Below are positions 1-7,228 of a stretch of 10,759 bases of DNA, one piece after another. A program made the translations under genes and the position numbers. The notes beneath the pieces are model-generated. The model saw only the letters and a program-made list of their open reading frames with translations, had not been told where the DNA came from and did not search any database. How positions within the stretch are numbered: position 1 is the stretch's first letter; each line of letters opens with the position of its first letter. The stretch comes from Deltaproteobacteria bacterium (GTDB lineage: Bacteria; Myxococcota_A; UBA796; UBA2385): NCBI GenBank assembly GCA_015489145.1, contig WGAH01000236.1, positions 1 to 10,759 on the forward strand, in the 5' to 3' direction.

Positions 1-453
1 GACATGACCGACTGGACGGACAAGGGAACCTACATCCGCTGGTCGGACTACGACCTGACGTCCGACGTCATGGCCTACACGGTGCCGGTGGACGTGCCCA
101 ACGGCGGCGAGGCCATGCTCGACGTGCACCTCTACGCCTACAGCTACGACGATGCGGCCACCTTCTTCTCGGGGGAGGTCGCCGGCAGCCAGGAGGAGAT
201 CCTTTGCGGCGTCTACCTGGACGGTCGTTTTTCGGGGCTTAGCGGCTGGTCGAGCGCCGAGCAGGCGTATTGGCCGTCCTACACCTGCTCGACCTACGTG
301 ACCGGGGTGAAAAACAACACCTTCACCTGGAACGGCACCTGGACCGCGACCCTGTCGGGCGAGATCGAGGCCTTCGACCTGACTTCGTTCAACGATGACG
401 CCAGCTACGGGGACTACGCGCAGCTCTACAGCCTGGCCTTCTGGGTGCGCTGA
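1..453 (+). CDS. Unrecognised aromatic-rich protein, C-terminal part (5' partial)
   Basis: This is the 3' end of a plus-strand gene ending at a TGA at 451-453. The frame is already open at base 1, and only three bases precede the first ATG (position 4), so no ribosome binding site can be judged and the gene probably continues upstream. The visible ~150 residues are rich in Tyr, Trp, Ser, Thr and Asp and poor in Lys, with alternating hydrophobic/polar stretches that suggest a beta-sandwich. There are two cysteines (in LCGVY and YTCST), which could form a disulfide in an exported protein. It has no membrane segment and no motif I recognise. It converges on the next gene with a 6-nt gap. Function is unknown; an exported beta-rich protein is my inference. 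Confidence 0.7.
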   Translation, partial: DMTDWTDKGTYIRWSDYDLTSDVMAYTVPVDVPNGGEAMLDVHLYAYSYDDAATFFSGEVAGSQEEILCGVYLDGRFSGLSGWSSAEQAYWPSYTCSTYVTGVKNNTFTWNGTWTATLSGEIEAFDLTSFNDDASYGDYAQLYSLAFWVR

Positions 454-454
454 G

Positions 455-481
455 GGCGCTCAGGCCCGCCAGGCCAGCGCC
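455..481. terminator. Possible shared hairpin between convergent stops
   Basis: GGCGCT (455-460) can pair with AGCGCC (476-481), and inside it GGCC (463-466) can pair with GGCC (472-475), leaving a 2-nt bulge and a 5-nt loop. The structure sits right after the stop of the first gene and covers the 3' end of the opposing gene, so it could end or stabilise transcripts in both directions. There is no T-tract on either side, so it does not fit a classical intrinsic terminator, and hairpins like this are common by chance at this G+C content. Confidence 0.25.
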
Positions 482-984
482 GGGCAGCCGGCGAGTTCCC
501 ACTTGACCATGAACTCGACGAGGGGCACGTCGGCCGCCTCGTCGAGGTCGTCCCAGGGGTACGGGTCCATCAGGTGGACGTGGTCGGTGACGCGGGTGAC
601 GAGCACCCAGTGCAGGCCGACCTCGCCGGTGGGGAAGCGCTCGATGATGCCGGCGACCCAGGGCAGGCTGGTCTGGAACTGGTAGGCGCGCACCGCCGAG
701 ACGCGGTGGGCGCGGTCGGGGCCGAAGTCGGTGGCGACGTGCGCCTCGCCGAACAGGCCCTTCACGAAGGCGGCGACCGCCTCGGGATCCTCGCCGTCGA
801 GCCGCTCCTCGAGCAGCCCGGCGAGCTTCATGCCGAGGGCGTCGGCGTCTTCGGGGGCGGCTTCGCGAATCGCCGCGCAGGCGGCGCGGATCGCCTCGTC
901 CTCGGCGCGGTGGCCCGCCTCGTCGAGGAGGTAGATCCAGGTGGCCAGGGTGGTGCCGAGCAGGCCGGACTTCGCGGTGGTCAT
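460..984 (-). CDS. Hypothetical protein with C39-peptidase-like C-terminal half
   Basis: A 174-residue protein without signal peptide or membrane segment. The start is well fixed: AAGGAGG (989-995 on the complementary strand) lies 4 nt before the ATG. Residues 1-80 look alpha-helical (AEDEAIRAACAAI, LAGLLEERL). Residues 100-174 resemble the second half of C39/papain-like peptidase domains: H125-W126 followed by hydrophobic residues, then D140-P141 and a late F-x3-W (F158/W162), matching the usual HWVvV...DP...F..W pattern. The catalytic cysteine that should come before the His is not evident: the only cysteines are C36, in a helical context without the usual C-G/S pattern, and C167, after the His and Asp. 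It may be a catalytically dead fold or a binding protein. It is divergent from the amylase-family gene and convergent with the first gene. Family placement is by eye only. Confidence 0.8.
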   Translation of the reverse strand: MTTAKSGLLGTTLATWIYLLDEAGHRAEDEAIRAACAAIREAAPEDADALGMKLAGLLEERLDGEDPEAVAAFVKGLFGEAHVATDFGPDRAHRVSAVRAYQFQTSLPWVAGIIERFPTGEVGLHWVLVTRVTDHVHLMDPYPWDDLDEAADVPLVEFMVKWELAGCPALAWRA

Positions 985-1033
985 GGCGCCTCCTTCGCGA
1001 TGCGGGGGGTCGCCCGTCCCGTATCCGCTCAGG

Positions 1034-1063
1034 GTGACGACCGCCCGGCCGACGGGCTACCTG
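1034..1063 (+). promoter_or_regulatory. Possible weak promoter for the amylase-family gene
   Basis: In the 99-bp divergent gap, GTGACG (1034-1039) could be a -35 element and TACCTG (1058-1063) a -10 element, with an 18-bp spacer. Transcription would then start near 1070, just ahead of the GGAGG at 1075-1079. Both boxes are poor matches to consensus, so this is only a candidate. I saw no convincing promoter for the minus-strand gene in the same gap. Confidence 0.2.
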
Positions 1064-1083
1064 TGCGCCTCCCCGGAGGGCGC

Positions 1084-2553
1084 TTGGCACACCCGGTCAT
1101 CCTCGAAGCGCACGCCTGGGCCTGGCTGGCGCGCTGGCGCCGGCGGGTCGGGCGGCCGATCACGCTGGGCGAGGTGCCCGACGCCGCCCTCGACGAGCTG
1201 GCGATGCCCGGGGTGGACCTCGCCTGGCTCATGGGGGTGTGGGCCCGCAGCCCCTACGCCCGCCGCCACGCCCTCGGCCGCATGGCGGACTGGCGCCGGG
1301 TGCTCCCCGACGTGCGGCCCGAGGACGTGACGGGCTCCGCCTACGCCGTCCACGCCTACGTCGTGGACGAGCACCTCGGCGGGGACGCCGCCCTGGCCGC
1401 GCTTCGCGAGCGCCTCGCCCGCCGGGGCGTCGGCCTGCTGCTCGACTTCGTGCCCAACCACTTCGCCCGGGACCACGCCTGGGTGCGCGCGCACCCCGAG
1501 CGCCTGGTGCGCGGGACGGCCGCCGACCTCGCCGCCCGCCCCACCGACTTCTTCGAGGCCGGGGGCGCGGTCTTCGCCCACGGCAAGGACCCGAACTTCC
1601 CCGGCTGGATCGACACGGTGCAGGTGGACTGGCGGCGGCCGGAGGCCCGCGCCGCCATGCTCGCCGAGCTGCGGTCGGTGGCGGACCGCTGCGACGGCGT
1701 GCGCTGCGACATGGCGATGCTGCTGCTCCCCGAGGTCTTCGAGCGCACCTGGGGACCGGCCTGGGAGGGGCCGCCCTTCTGGCCCGAGGCCACCGCCGCC
1801 GTGCGCCGCCGCCGGCCGGGCTTCCTGTTCGTCGCCGAGGTCTACTGGGACCTGGAGGCCCGCCTGGTGGCCGAGGGCTTCGACCACGCCTACGACAAGG
1901 TCGTCTACGACCGCCTGCGCGCCCGGGACGCCGCCGGGCTGCGGGCGTGGCTGGAGCGGGCCGGCGCGCTGCTGCCCCACCTGCTGCACTTCGTCGAGAA
2001 CCACGACGAGGACCGGGCCGCCGCCGCCTTCGGGCCGAACGCCGCCGCCGCCGCCGCCGTGGCGCTGACCCTGCCCGGCGCCCGCCTCCTCCACGACGGC
2101 CAGCGGGAGGGCGCCCGGGTCAAGCTGCCGGTGCAGCTCGGCCGCCGCCCCCGCGAGCCGGTGGACCGGGCCCTCGCCGCCGCCCACGACGCCCTGGTGC
2201 GCGTGCTTCGCCACCCGGCCCTGCGCGAGGGGGAATGGTCCCTCGTCGAGCCCGGCCCGGCGTGGGACGGCAACCCGACCCACGCCGCCCTCGCCGCCCA
2301 CGCCTGGACGCACCCGGCGGGCCGCTTCCTCGTCGTCGCCAACCTCGCGCCCCACCGGGCCCAGGCCTTCCTGCCGCTGCCCTGGGACGACCTGGCCGGC
2401 CCCGACGGGCACCGCCGCTGGTGGCTGCACGACCGCCTCGGGGCCGGCGCGCTCTACCGGGAGGGCGCGGAGCTGGCCCGGCGCGGCCTGTACGTGGACC
2501 TGCACGCCGGGCAGGCCCACGCCTTCGAGCTGGTTCCCGAGCGGCGCGCCTGA
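1084..2553 (+). CDS. Alpha-amylase family (GH13) glycoside hydrolase
   Basis: A 489-residue enzyme acting on alpha-glucans or alpha-glucosides (hydrolysis or transfer). All four GH13 signature regions are present: region I DFVPNH (121-126), region II GVRCDMAM with R207 and nucleophile D209, region III FVAEVYW with acid/base E252, and region IV FVENHDED with transition-state Asp D308. The PGARLLHDGQREG stretch follows as in other family members, and a beta-rich C-terminal domain ends the protein. No signal peptide is visible, so it is probably cytoplasmic. I chose the TTG at 1084 because GGAGG (1075-1079) lies 4 nt upstream and the barrel's first strand (VILEAHAWAW) begins just after it. Alternatives are GTG 1063 and ATG 1000, which lack a good ribosome binding site; the frame is open further upstream, but only as antisense to the neighbour. 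Substrate cannot be read from the sequence. Its stop is one base from the stop of the convergent activase gene. Confidence 0.88.
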   Translation: MAHPVILEAHAWAWLARWRRRVGRPITLGEVPDAALDELAMPGVDLAWLMGVWARSPYARRHALGRMADWRRVLPDVRPEDVTGSAYAVHAYVVDEHLGGDAALAALRERLARRGVGLLLDFVPNHFARDHAWVRAHPERLVRGTAADLAARPTDFFEAGGAVFAHGKDPNFPGWIDTVQVDWRRPEARAAMLAELRSVADRCDGVRCDMAMLLLPEVFERTWGPAWEGPPFWPEATAAVRRRRPGFLFVAEVYWDLEARLVAEGFDHAYDKVVYDRLRARDAAGLRAWLERAGALLPHLLHFVENHDEDRAAAAFGPNAAAAAAVALTLPGARLLHDGQREGARVKLPVQLGRRPREPVDRALAAAHDALVRVLRHPALREGEWSLVEPGPAWDGNPTHAALAAHAWTHPAGRFLVVANLAPHRAQAFLPLPWDDLAGPDGHRRWWLHDRLGAGALYREGAELARRGLYVDLHAGQAHAFELVPERRA

Positions 2554-2554
2554 G

Positions 2555-5500
2555 CTACTTCGCCGGCGGCGCGGCGGCGGGCTGCCCGGGAACGCGCGGG
2601 CGAGCGAAGGGACGGAGGAGGCGCAGGCTGTTGAGCAGCAGCATCTCGCGCACCGCGCGGGTGGCCACCGCCGGGTGCCCGGCGGGATCGCGCTTCCGGG
2701 CGGCGTACCGCTCCTTCACCTCGAAGGCGAAGCGGTCGAGGATCTCCGGGTCCACCGGGTCGCCGTTGAGCGGCAGGACCAGCGAGATCAGCCCCTTTTC
2801 CGCCCCGACGTGGGCGAACTGCGCCTCGGCCACCTTCGTCGGCATGCACTCGTGGGGCCCGACGGCCACCACGCCGTCGATGAAGCCCTGCTCGTGCTCG
2901 TGGACGGGGCCGCCGAGGGTGAGCACCGCCTCGCCGTACAGCTCGCGGCTGATGTAGGGGTCGGCGGCGGCCAGGGAGTCGGCCACCGTCGTGCGCGGGT
3001 GCCAGCCGAGGCGGGTCGCCATGTCGTGGTAGAGGCGGTCGATGGCCGCCCGCTCCAGGGCCGTGCTGACGGCGGTGGAGGGCTTGAGGTCGCCGGGGTA
3101 GCCGCGCCCCTCGCGCTTGCGCTGGAGCTTGAGGGCGCTGGTGTACTCGATCCACTCGTGGAAGGGCGCCATGAGGGCCTTGAGCCCCCGCTTCTCGAGC
3201 TCCCGCACGACGTGGCCGTTGGCGAAGGGGTCGAGGCGCACGTAGATCTCGCCCACCACGCTGACGGTGGGGAGGTGGCGGTCCGGGTCCTTCAGGCGGG
3301 CGAACTCGTCGCCGTAACGCTGGAGCATGTCGCGAATGCCGAACATGCCGCCGGCCAGCTCGGCGAGGCCGTCGACGAGGCTGCCGGAGGGAATCGCCCG
3401 CATGCGCGCCTTCAGCTCGGCCATGCCCCGCCGCCAGGTCGCCTCGGCGGCGCCGGGCACGCGCTCCACCGGCCGCACGTCGTGGAGCGCCGCCAGCAGC
3501 AGGTCGGCGGCGGTGAAGCCCACGAGGGCGCGAACGCGGAAGTCCGGGGAGGTGCCGGCGAAGTAGTCGCTGCTCGACGGGCTCACCACGCTGAGGCGGT
3601 CCTTCCAGCCGGTGCGCTCGGCGACGATCTTGTGCAGCATGTTGTAGACGCCGAAGCGGCAGGGCCCCGGGGCGGTGGGCATGAAGAAGCTGAGCTTCCG
3701 GTCGGTGTCGCGCTCGCGTTCCAGGCGTTGCAGCAGGCTGCCGAGGGTGATCGTCATCGGCACGCACTCCTTGCCGGAGGTGTGCCGCCGCCCGAGGGCG
3801 AGGGCCTCGCGGTCGGGCGTGGGCAGGGCCTCGGCGGCGATGCCCTCGCTCGCGAGCACCTCGGCCACGACCTCGGCGCCGGGGCCCATGCGCGGGATCA
3901 GCAGCAGCTCGCCGTTCTCGCGCACGCCGTCGAGGCTCTGCTTGGCCTCCTCGATGCGCTTGAAGTCGTTGACCGGCAGGGCGGCGCGCTGCTCCGGGCT
4001 CAGGCGGCGGTCGCCGTCCACGCAGAACAGGAAGGCCTCGACGCGGGTGCGCGTGCCGGCGTCGCCCGAGTGCCCGTCCGTCTCGATGATGGCGAAGGGC
4101 TTGTTCTCCATCGTGTACGAGAAGAAGTGCAGGTTGAAGCTGTCGGGGCCGCAGGAGTAGTTCGAGCAGTAGATCGGCCACACGCCGTCGGTGCGGCGCA
4201 CCTGCCAGGCCGCCCGCAGGTTGGCCTGCGCGTAGCCCCAGAACAGGTCGTCGAAGACGGGCACGTCGTCCGACACGGGGTAGCAGTCCACGGGAATGCC
4301 GATGGCGCCCTGCGATCGGAGGATGTTGGGCACGTTGGAGTTCAGCACGTCGTTGGTGATCGTGTAGGGCCTTCCCAGGACGACGATGGCGGGCAGGTCG
4401 TGGGCGCGGGCGAAGTCCAGGGCGCGGCGGCCGATGGCGCGCAGCGCGGCGTCGAACCGGCGCTGCTCGGCGCGGGCGGCCTCGTAGGCGGGCTCCCAGC
4501 GGTCGCCGGCCCCGAGCTCCTCGGCGAGGCGGCGAATCGAGGCGATCCAGCGGGCCGAGCGGTCGTTGCCGGTGCCGATGTCGATGCGCGGCGTCAGGAT
4601 GCGCGTCGGGTGCCCGGCCGGGGCCATGCGCCGCACGATGTCGGGGCTGGCCTGCACGATGGGGCAGGTGGGGGCGTTGGTCTCGCCGCGCTGCCGGGGC
4701 AGCTCCCGGAGGCGCGGCACGAGGAGCACGTCGGGCTTCTCGTCGAGCAGCTCGGCCATCACGCCCTGGTAGAGCTGCATCGGCGCGCAGAAGGGGACGT
4801 GGGCCTCGTCGATGCCGCGCTTGAGGGTGCGGGGGCCGGCGCCGGTGTGGACGCGCAGGCGGAAGCCGAGGGCGTGGACGAAGGTGGCGAAGAAGGGCAG
4901 CAGGCCCTTCAGCGTGAACTCGTCGGTCATCGCCACCAGCGGGGCGTCGGCCCGGGCCGGGTCCTCGGCCTGCACCCGGTCGATGATCGCGGCGACGAGG
5001 TCGCGGCGCTCCTTGAAGGGGTCCGGGGCGCGGTCGGGCAGCTTGCGGGAGCGCGTGCCCCGGTCGTACAGCGAGCAGTTGCCGCCCCACACGAACTTGA
5101 GCTTGCGGTCGGCCACGGTGGCGTGGATGCGGTCGATGCGGCAGCGGTTGCCCGGCTCGCCGCAGCCCCGGGTCGACTTGCACAGGAAGGTGTCCTTGCG
5201 GTCCACCTCGGCGGTGAGGAAGCGCCCGAGGTCGAGGGGCTCGCCGACGGCGGCCTCGCGCCCGGCGAGGAGGGCGATGCCGAGGGCGCCGATGGTGCCC
5301 GGGTTGGGCGGCACGACCACCGAGCGGCCGGTCTGCCGGGCGACGGCGGCGGCCAGCGCGTCGGAGGCGAAGGGCATGCCCTGGCAGAAGATGCGCCGGC
5401 CGACGGTGCGGTTGCCCTTCACGCGGTTGAGGTAGTTCTGGATGATCGAGTCGTAGATGCCCGCGAGGATCGGGTCGCGGCCGACGCCGGCGGCGACGGC

Positions 5501-7006
5501 CTCGTCGATGACCTCGGCCATGAACACCGAGCAGTGCTGCCCCAGCGAGATGCCCTCGCCGGCGGTGACGGCGAGCTGCCCCATGTGCACCACGTCGCGC
5601 ACCTCGCCGAACTTGCGGCCCTGCTCCTCGATGAAGCTGCCGGTGCCGGCGCTGCACGCCTCGTTCATCGCCGCGTCGACGATGCGGCCGGCGTCGAGGC
5701 GGATGTACTTGGCGTCCTGGCCGCCGATCTCGAAGATCGTGTCCACCTCGGGGTCGAAGTGCAGCGCCCCCTCGGCGTGGGCGGCGATCTCGTTGAGGAC
5801 GAAGACCGGATCGGGGCCGTAGCAGGCCTTCATCAGGGAACCGACGATCTCGCGCCCCGATCCGGTGGCCCCCACCGCGCGGACCCGGTGGACGCCGCCG
5901 GTCTCATCGACGAAGCGGCGGGCGAGCTGCCGGGCGGCGGCGACGGGGTTGCCGAGGGTGTTGGTGTAGCCCTCCCAGACGACGGCGCGGGTGCCGGCCT
6001 CGAGGGCGACGGCCTTGGAGCCGGTGGAGCCGATGTCGAAGCCGAGCCACACGTCGCGGGGGGTGCCGTCGTGAACCGGGGCCACCGGCGGCATGCGGCG
6101 CACCCGGTCCAGCGCCGTGTGCAGGGCGGGCACCCGGTCGAAGCTGTGGTCGCTCTCGGCGCGCACCAGGGCGTCGAGGGCGGGCGGGCGCGCGCCGTGC
6201 TCGGCGGCGACGAGGGCGGCGCCGAGGGCGTCGACGTAGAGCGCCTCCTCGGGGGGCTCCTCGACGAGCTCCAGGCCGCGCTCGGCGAGGAAGCGGCGGA
6301 AGTTGCGGCGCACGCGCTCGGCCTGGGTGACCCCGCCGGCGAGCAGCACCTTCGGCTGGGCCCCCTCGGCGACCCCCTCGATGAGGCGCGGCTTGATCAG
6401 CACCTGCACGTTCTCGCAGACCGCGTCGTAGAGGCCGGCGAGGATGGCGGCGCGGTCCTCGCCCTTGTTGGCGAGGTGGGTCATGTCGGTCTTGAGGATG
6501 ACCGGGCAGCGGCCGGACAGGGCGGCGGGGTTCTCGACGTTCTCGACGAGGCGGCTCGCCTGCTCCACGTCGAGGTCGAAGCGGCCGACGAGCTGGCGCA
6601 GGAAGTTGCCGGTGCCCTGGCTGCACCGGCTGTTCTCCTTCCAGGCGTGCTGGCCGCCCCGGCGCAGCTCGAGGACGCTGAAGCCGTGGCCGCCGATGTG
6701 GACGACGAGGCCGGGCACGAGGTCCGGGTGGCGGTGGAGGGCGCCGCGGGCCATGGCGGCCTTGGTCGGCACCCGCTCGCAGGTGAGCAGGCGGCTGCCG
6801 CGGCCGGTGGCGGTGGCGGCGGTCACGCCGTCCCAGTCGAGCGCGGACAGCAGGCGCAGCAGCGTGCCGGCCGGGTCCTTGTGGTGCTCGACGGACACGC
6901 GGTCGTGGAGGCGCAGGGGGGCGTCGGGGCCGTCGCGGCGCAGCTCGACGAGCTTGACGGTCTCCGAGCCGAGGTCGATGCCGACGTAGCGGAGGGGAGC
7001 GCGCAT
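2555..7006 (-). CDS. Giant acyl-CoA dehydratase activase (two BadF/BadG-type ATPase domains, DUF2229-like and HgdB-like parts)
   Basis: A 1483-residue protein of the long fused activase family, which in known members uses ATP hydrolysis on an iron-sulfur protein to drive low-potential electron transfer to 2-hydroxyacyl-CoA dehydratases or benzoyl-CoA reductases. ATPase domain 1 spans about residues 1-270 (phosphate loop GIDLGSE from G9); domain 2 spans about 316-590 (GFDIGSTGSK near 320). Each keeps both cysteines that hold the bridging [4Fe-4S] cluster in HgdC-type activators: C128 (CSQGTG) and C167, C451 (CSAGTG) and C492. Further cysteines lie at 609, 615, 622, 644, then 740 (VPFCAPMQLYQG) and 781 in the DUF2229-like region, C947/C952, and C1081, C1116 and C1387 in the HgdB-like C-terminal region. 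The length is normal for the fused family. The start has GAGG 5 nt before the ATG, and an N-terminus that begins right at the first ATPase strand. No dehydratase partner gene is in the window, so the substrate is unknown. Confidence 0.93.
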   Translation of the reverse strand: MRAPLRYVGIDLGSETVKLVELRRDGPDAPLRLHDRVSVEHHKDPAGTLLRLLSALDWDGVTAATATGRGSRLLTCERVPTKAAMARGALHRHPDLVPGLVVHIGGHGFSVLELRRGGQHAWKENSRCSQGTGNFLRQLVGRFDLDVEQASRLVENVENPAALSGRCPVILKTDMTHLANKGEDRAAILAGLYDAVCENVQVLIKPRLIEGVAEGAQPKVLLAGGVTQAERVRRNFRRFLAERGLELVEEPPEEALYVDALGAALVAAEHGARPPALDALVRAESDHSFDRVPALHTALDRVRRMPPVAPVHDGTPRDVWLGFDIGSTGSKAVALEAGTRAVVWEGYTNTLGNPVAAARQLARRFVDETGGVHRVRAVGATGSGREIVGSLMKACYGPDPVFVLNEIAAHAEGALHFDPEVDTIFEIGGQDAKYIRLDAGRIVDAAMNEACSAGTGSFIEEQGRKFGEVRDVVHMGQLAVTAGEGISLGQHCSVFMAEVIDEAVAAGVGRDPILAGIYDSIIQNYLNRVKGNRTVGRRIFCQGMPFASDALAAAVARQTGRSVVVPPNPGTIGALGIALLAGREAAVGEPLDLGRFLTAEVDRKDTFLCKSTRGCGEPGNRCRIDRIHATVADRKLKFVWGGNCSLYDRGTRSRKLPDRAPDPFKERRDLVAAIIDRVQAEDPARADAPLVAMTDEFTLKGLLPFFATFVHALGFRLRVHTGAGPRTLKRGIDEAHVPFCAPMQLYQGVMAELLDEKPDVLLVPRLRELPRQRGETNAPTCPIVQASPDIVRRMAPAGHPTRILTPRIDIGTGNDRSARWIASIRRLAEELGAGDRWEPAYEAARAEQRRFDAALRAIGRRALDFARAHDLPAIVVLGRPYTITNDVLNSNVPNILRSQGAIGIPVDCYPVSDDVPVFDDLFWGYAQANLRAAWQVRRTDGVWPIYCSNYSCGPDSFNLHFFSYTMENKPFAIIETDGHSGDAGTRTRVEAFLFCVDGDRRLSPEQRAALPVNDFKRIEEAKQSLDGVRENGELLLIPRMGPGAEVVAEVLASEGIAAEALPTPDREALALGRRHTSGKECVPMTITLGSLLQRLERERDTDRKLSFFMPTAPGPCRFGVYNMLHKIVAERTGWKDRLSVVSPSSSDYFAGTSPDFRVRALVGFTAADLLLAALHDVRPVERVPGAAEATWRRGMAELKARMRAIPSGSLVDGLAELAGGMFGIRDMLQRYGDEFARLKDPDRHLPTVSVVGEIYVRLDPFANGHVVRELEKRGLKALMAPFHEWIEYTSALKLQRKREGRGYPGDLKPSTAVSTALERAAIDRLYHDMATRLGWHPRTTVADSLAAADPYISRELYGEAVLTLGGPVHEHEQGFIDGVVAVGPHECMPTKVAEAQFAHVGAEKGLISLVLPLNGDPVDPEILDRFAFEVKERYAARKRDPAGHPAVATRAVREMLLLNSLRLLRPFARPRVPGQPAAAPPAK

Positions 7007-7045
7007 GGGAGCCTCGCGGGTCCGGGCGCGTCGGGGGAGGTCGCG

Positions 7046-7058
7046 GGGCGCGGCGCCC
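7046..7058. other. Short hairpin in the activase 5' leader
   Basis: GGGCG (7046-7050) and CGCCC (7054-7058) form a perfect 5-bp inverted repeat with a 3-nt loop. It lies in the predicted ~57-nt leader of the minus-strand activase transcript, about 40 nt before its start codon. It may affect mRNA stability, but at this base composition it may equally be chance. Confidence 0.2.
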
Positions 7059-7069
7059 GGCTGGAGGCG

Positions 7070-7098
7070 ACACTAGACTGACGTGTCAGTCGCGTCAA
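7070..7098 (-). promoter_or_regulatory. Sigma-70-type promoter of the activase gene
   Basis: On the minus strand TTGACG (complement of 7093-7098) matches five of six bases of the -35 consensus. Exactly 17 bp later comes TAGTGT (complement of 7070-7075), which keeps the important first T, second A and last T of the -10 box. Predicted transcription start is near 7063, giving a leader of about 57 nt before the activase ATG at 7006. The spacer is almost fully occupied by the 16-bp palindrome at 7076-7091. Confidence 0.65.
7076..7091. promoter_or_regulatory. Palindromic operator, probably for a TetR-family repressor
   Basis: GACTGAC-GT-GTCAGTC is a perfect inverted repeat with 7-bp arms and a 2-bp centre. 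It is AT-richer than its surroundings and lies exactly between the -35 and -10 boxes of the activase promoter, where a bound dimer would exclude RNA polymerase. The size, the TGAC/GTCA half-sites and the position are typical of TetR/AcrR-family operators, many of which respond to acyl-CoA or aromatic-CoA esters. No regulator gene is in this window, so the family assignment is inference. Confidence 0.65.
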
Positions 7099-7212
7099 CG
7101 CGGCGCGCGCAGGCTTCGGGCGGAAAGGTGTGAATCCTGGCGAAAAGCTGATCGGGGGGGCGGCGGTCCCGCCCCGGGCGGAGCCGGCGCCTGTCCGCCC
7201 CCGGGGCCTCCG

Positions 7213-7221
7213 TGCTACCTT
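7213..7221 (+). promoter_or_regulatory. Extended -10 element for the lipoprotein operon
   Basis: TG-C-TACCTT fits the extended -10 pattern TGnTAnnnT (TACCTT at 7216-7221). No good -35 is visible (the nearest is a weak CTGTCC at 7191-7196 with a 19-bp spacer), as expected when the TG extension compensates. The predicted start of transcription, about 7 nt downstream, coincides with the GTG at 7229, implying a leaderless message. Confidence 0.4.
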
Positions 7222-7228
7222 GCCCGCC

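Noticed and set aside
574..1083. N-terminal extension of the GH13 frame
   Set aside because: It runs antisense through the small minus-strand gene, which has a perfect ribosome binding site; the extension shows no family similarity.
2545..2573. Possible hairpin (CGCGCC with GGCGCG) between the convergent GH13 and activase stops
   Set aside because: Only 6 bp with a 17-nt loop and no T-tract; not distinguishable from chance in this G+C-rich sequence.
2675..7081. A 1468-codon open frame on the plus strand, antisense to the activase gene
   Set aside because: Its product is rich in Gly, Ala, Val, His and Glu with no domain, and it mirrors the codon bias of the well-supported activase on the other strand. 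Long antisense frames are expected at this G+C content.
7130..7228. Upstream GTG (7130) as start of the vWA protein
   Set aside because: It would put a Pro/Arg-rich stretch of 33 residues before the signal peptide, and the extended -10 at 7213-7221 would then lie inside the coding region.
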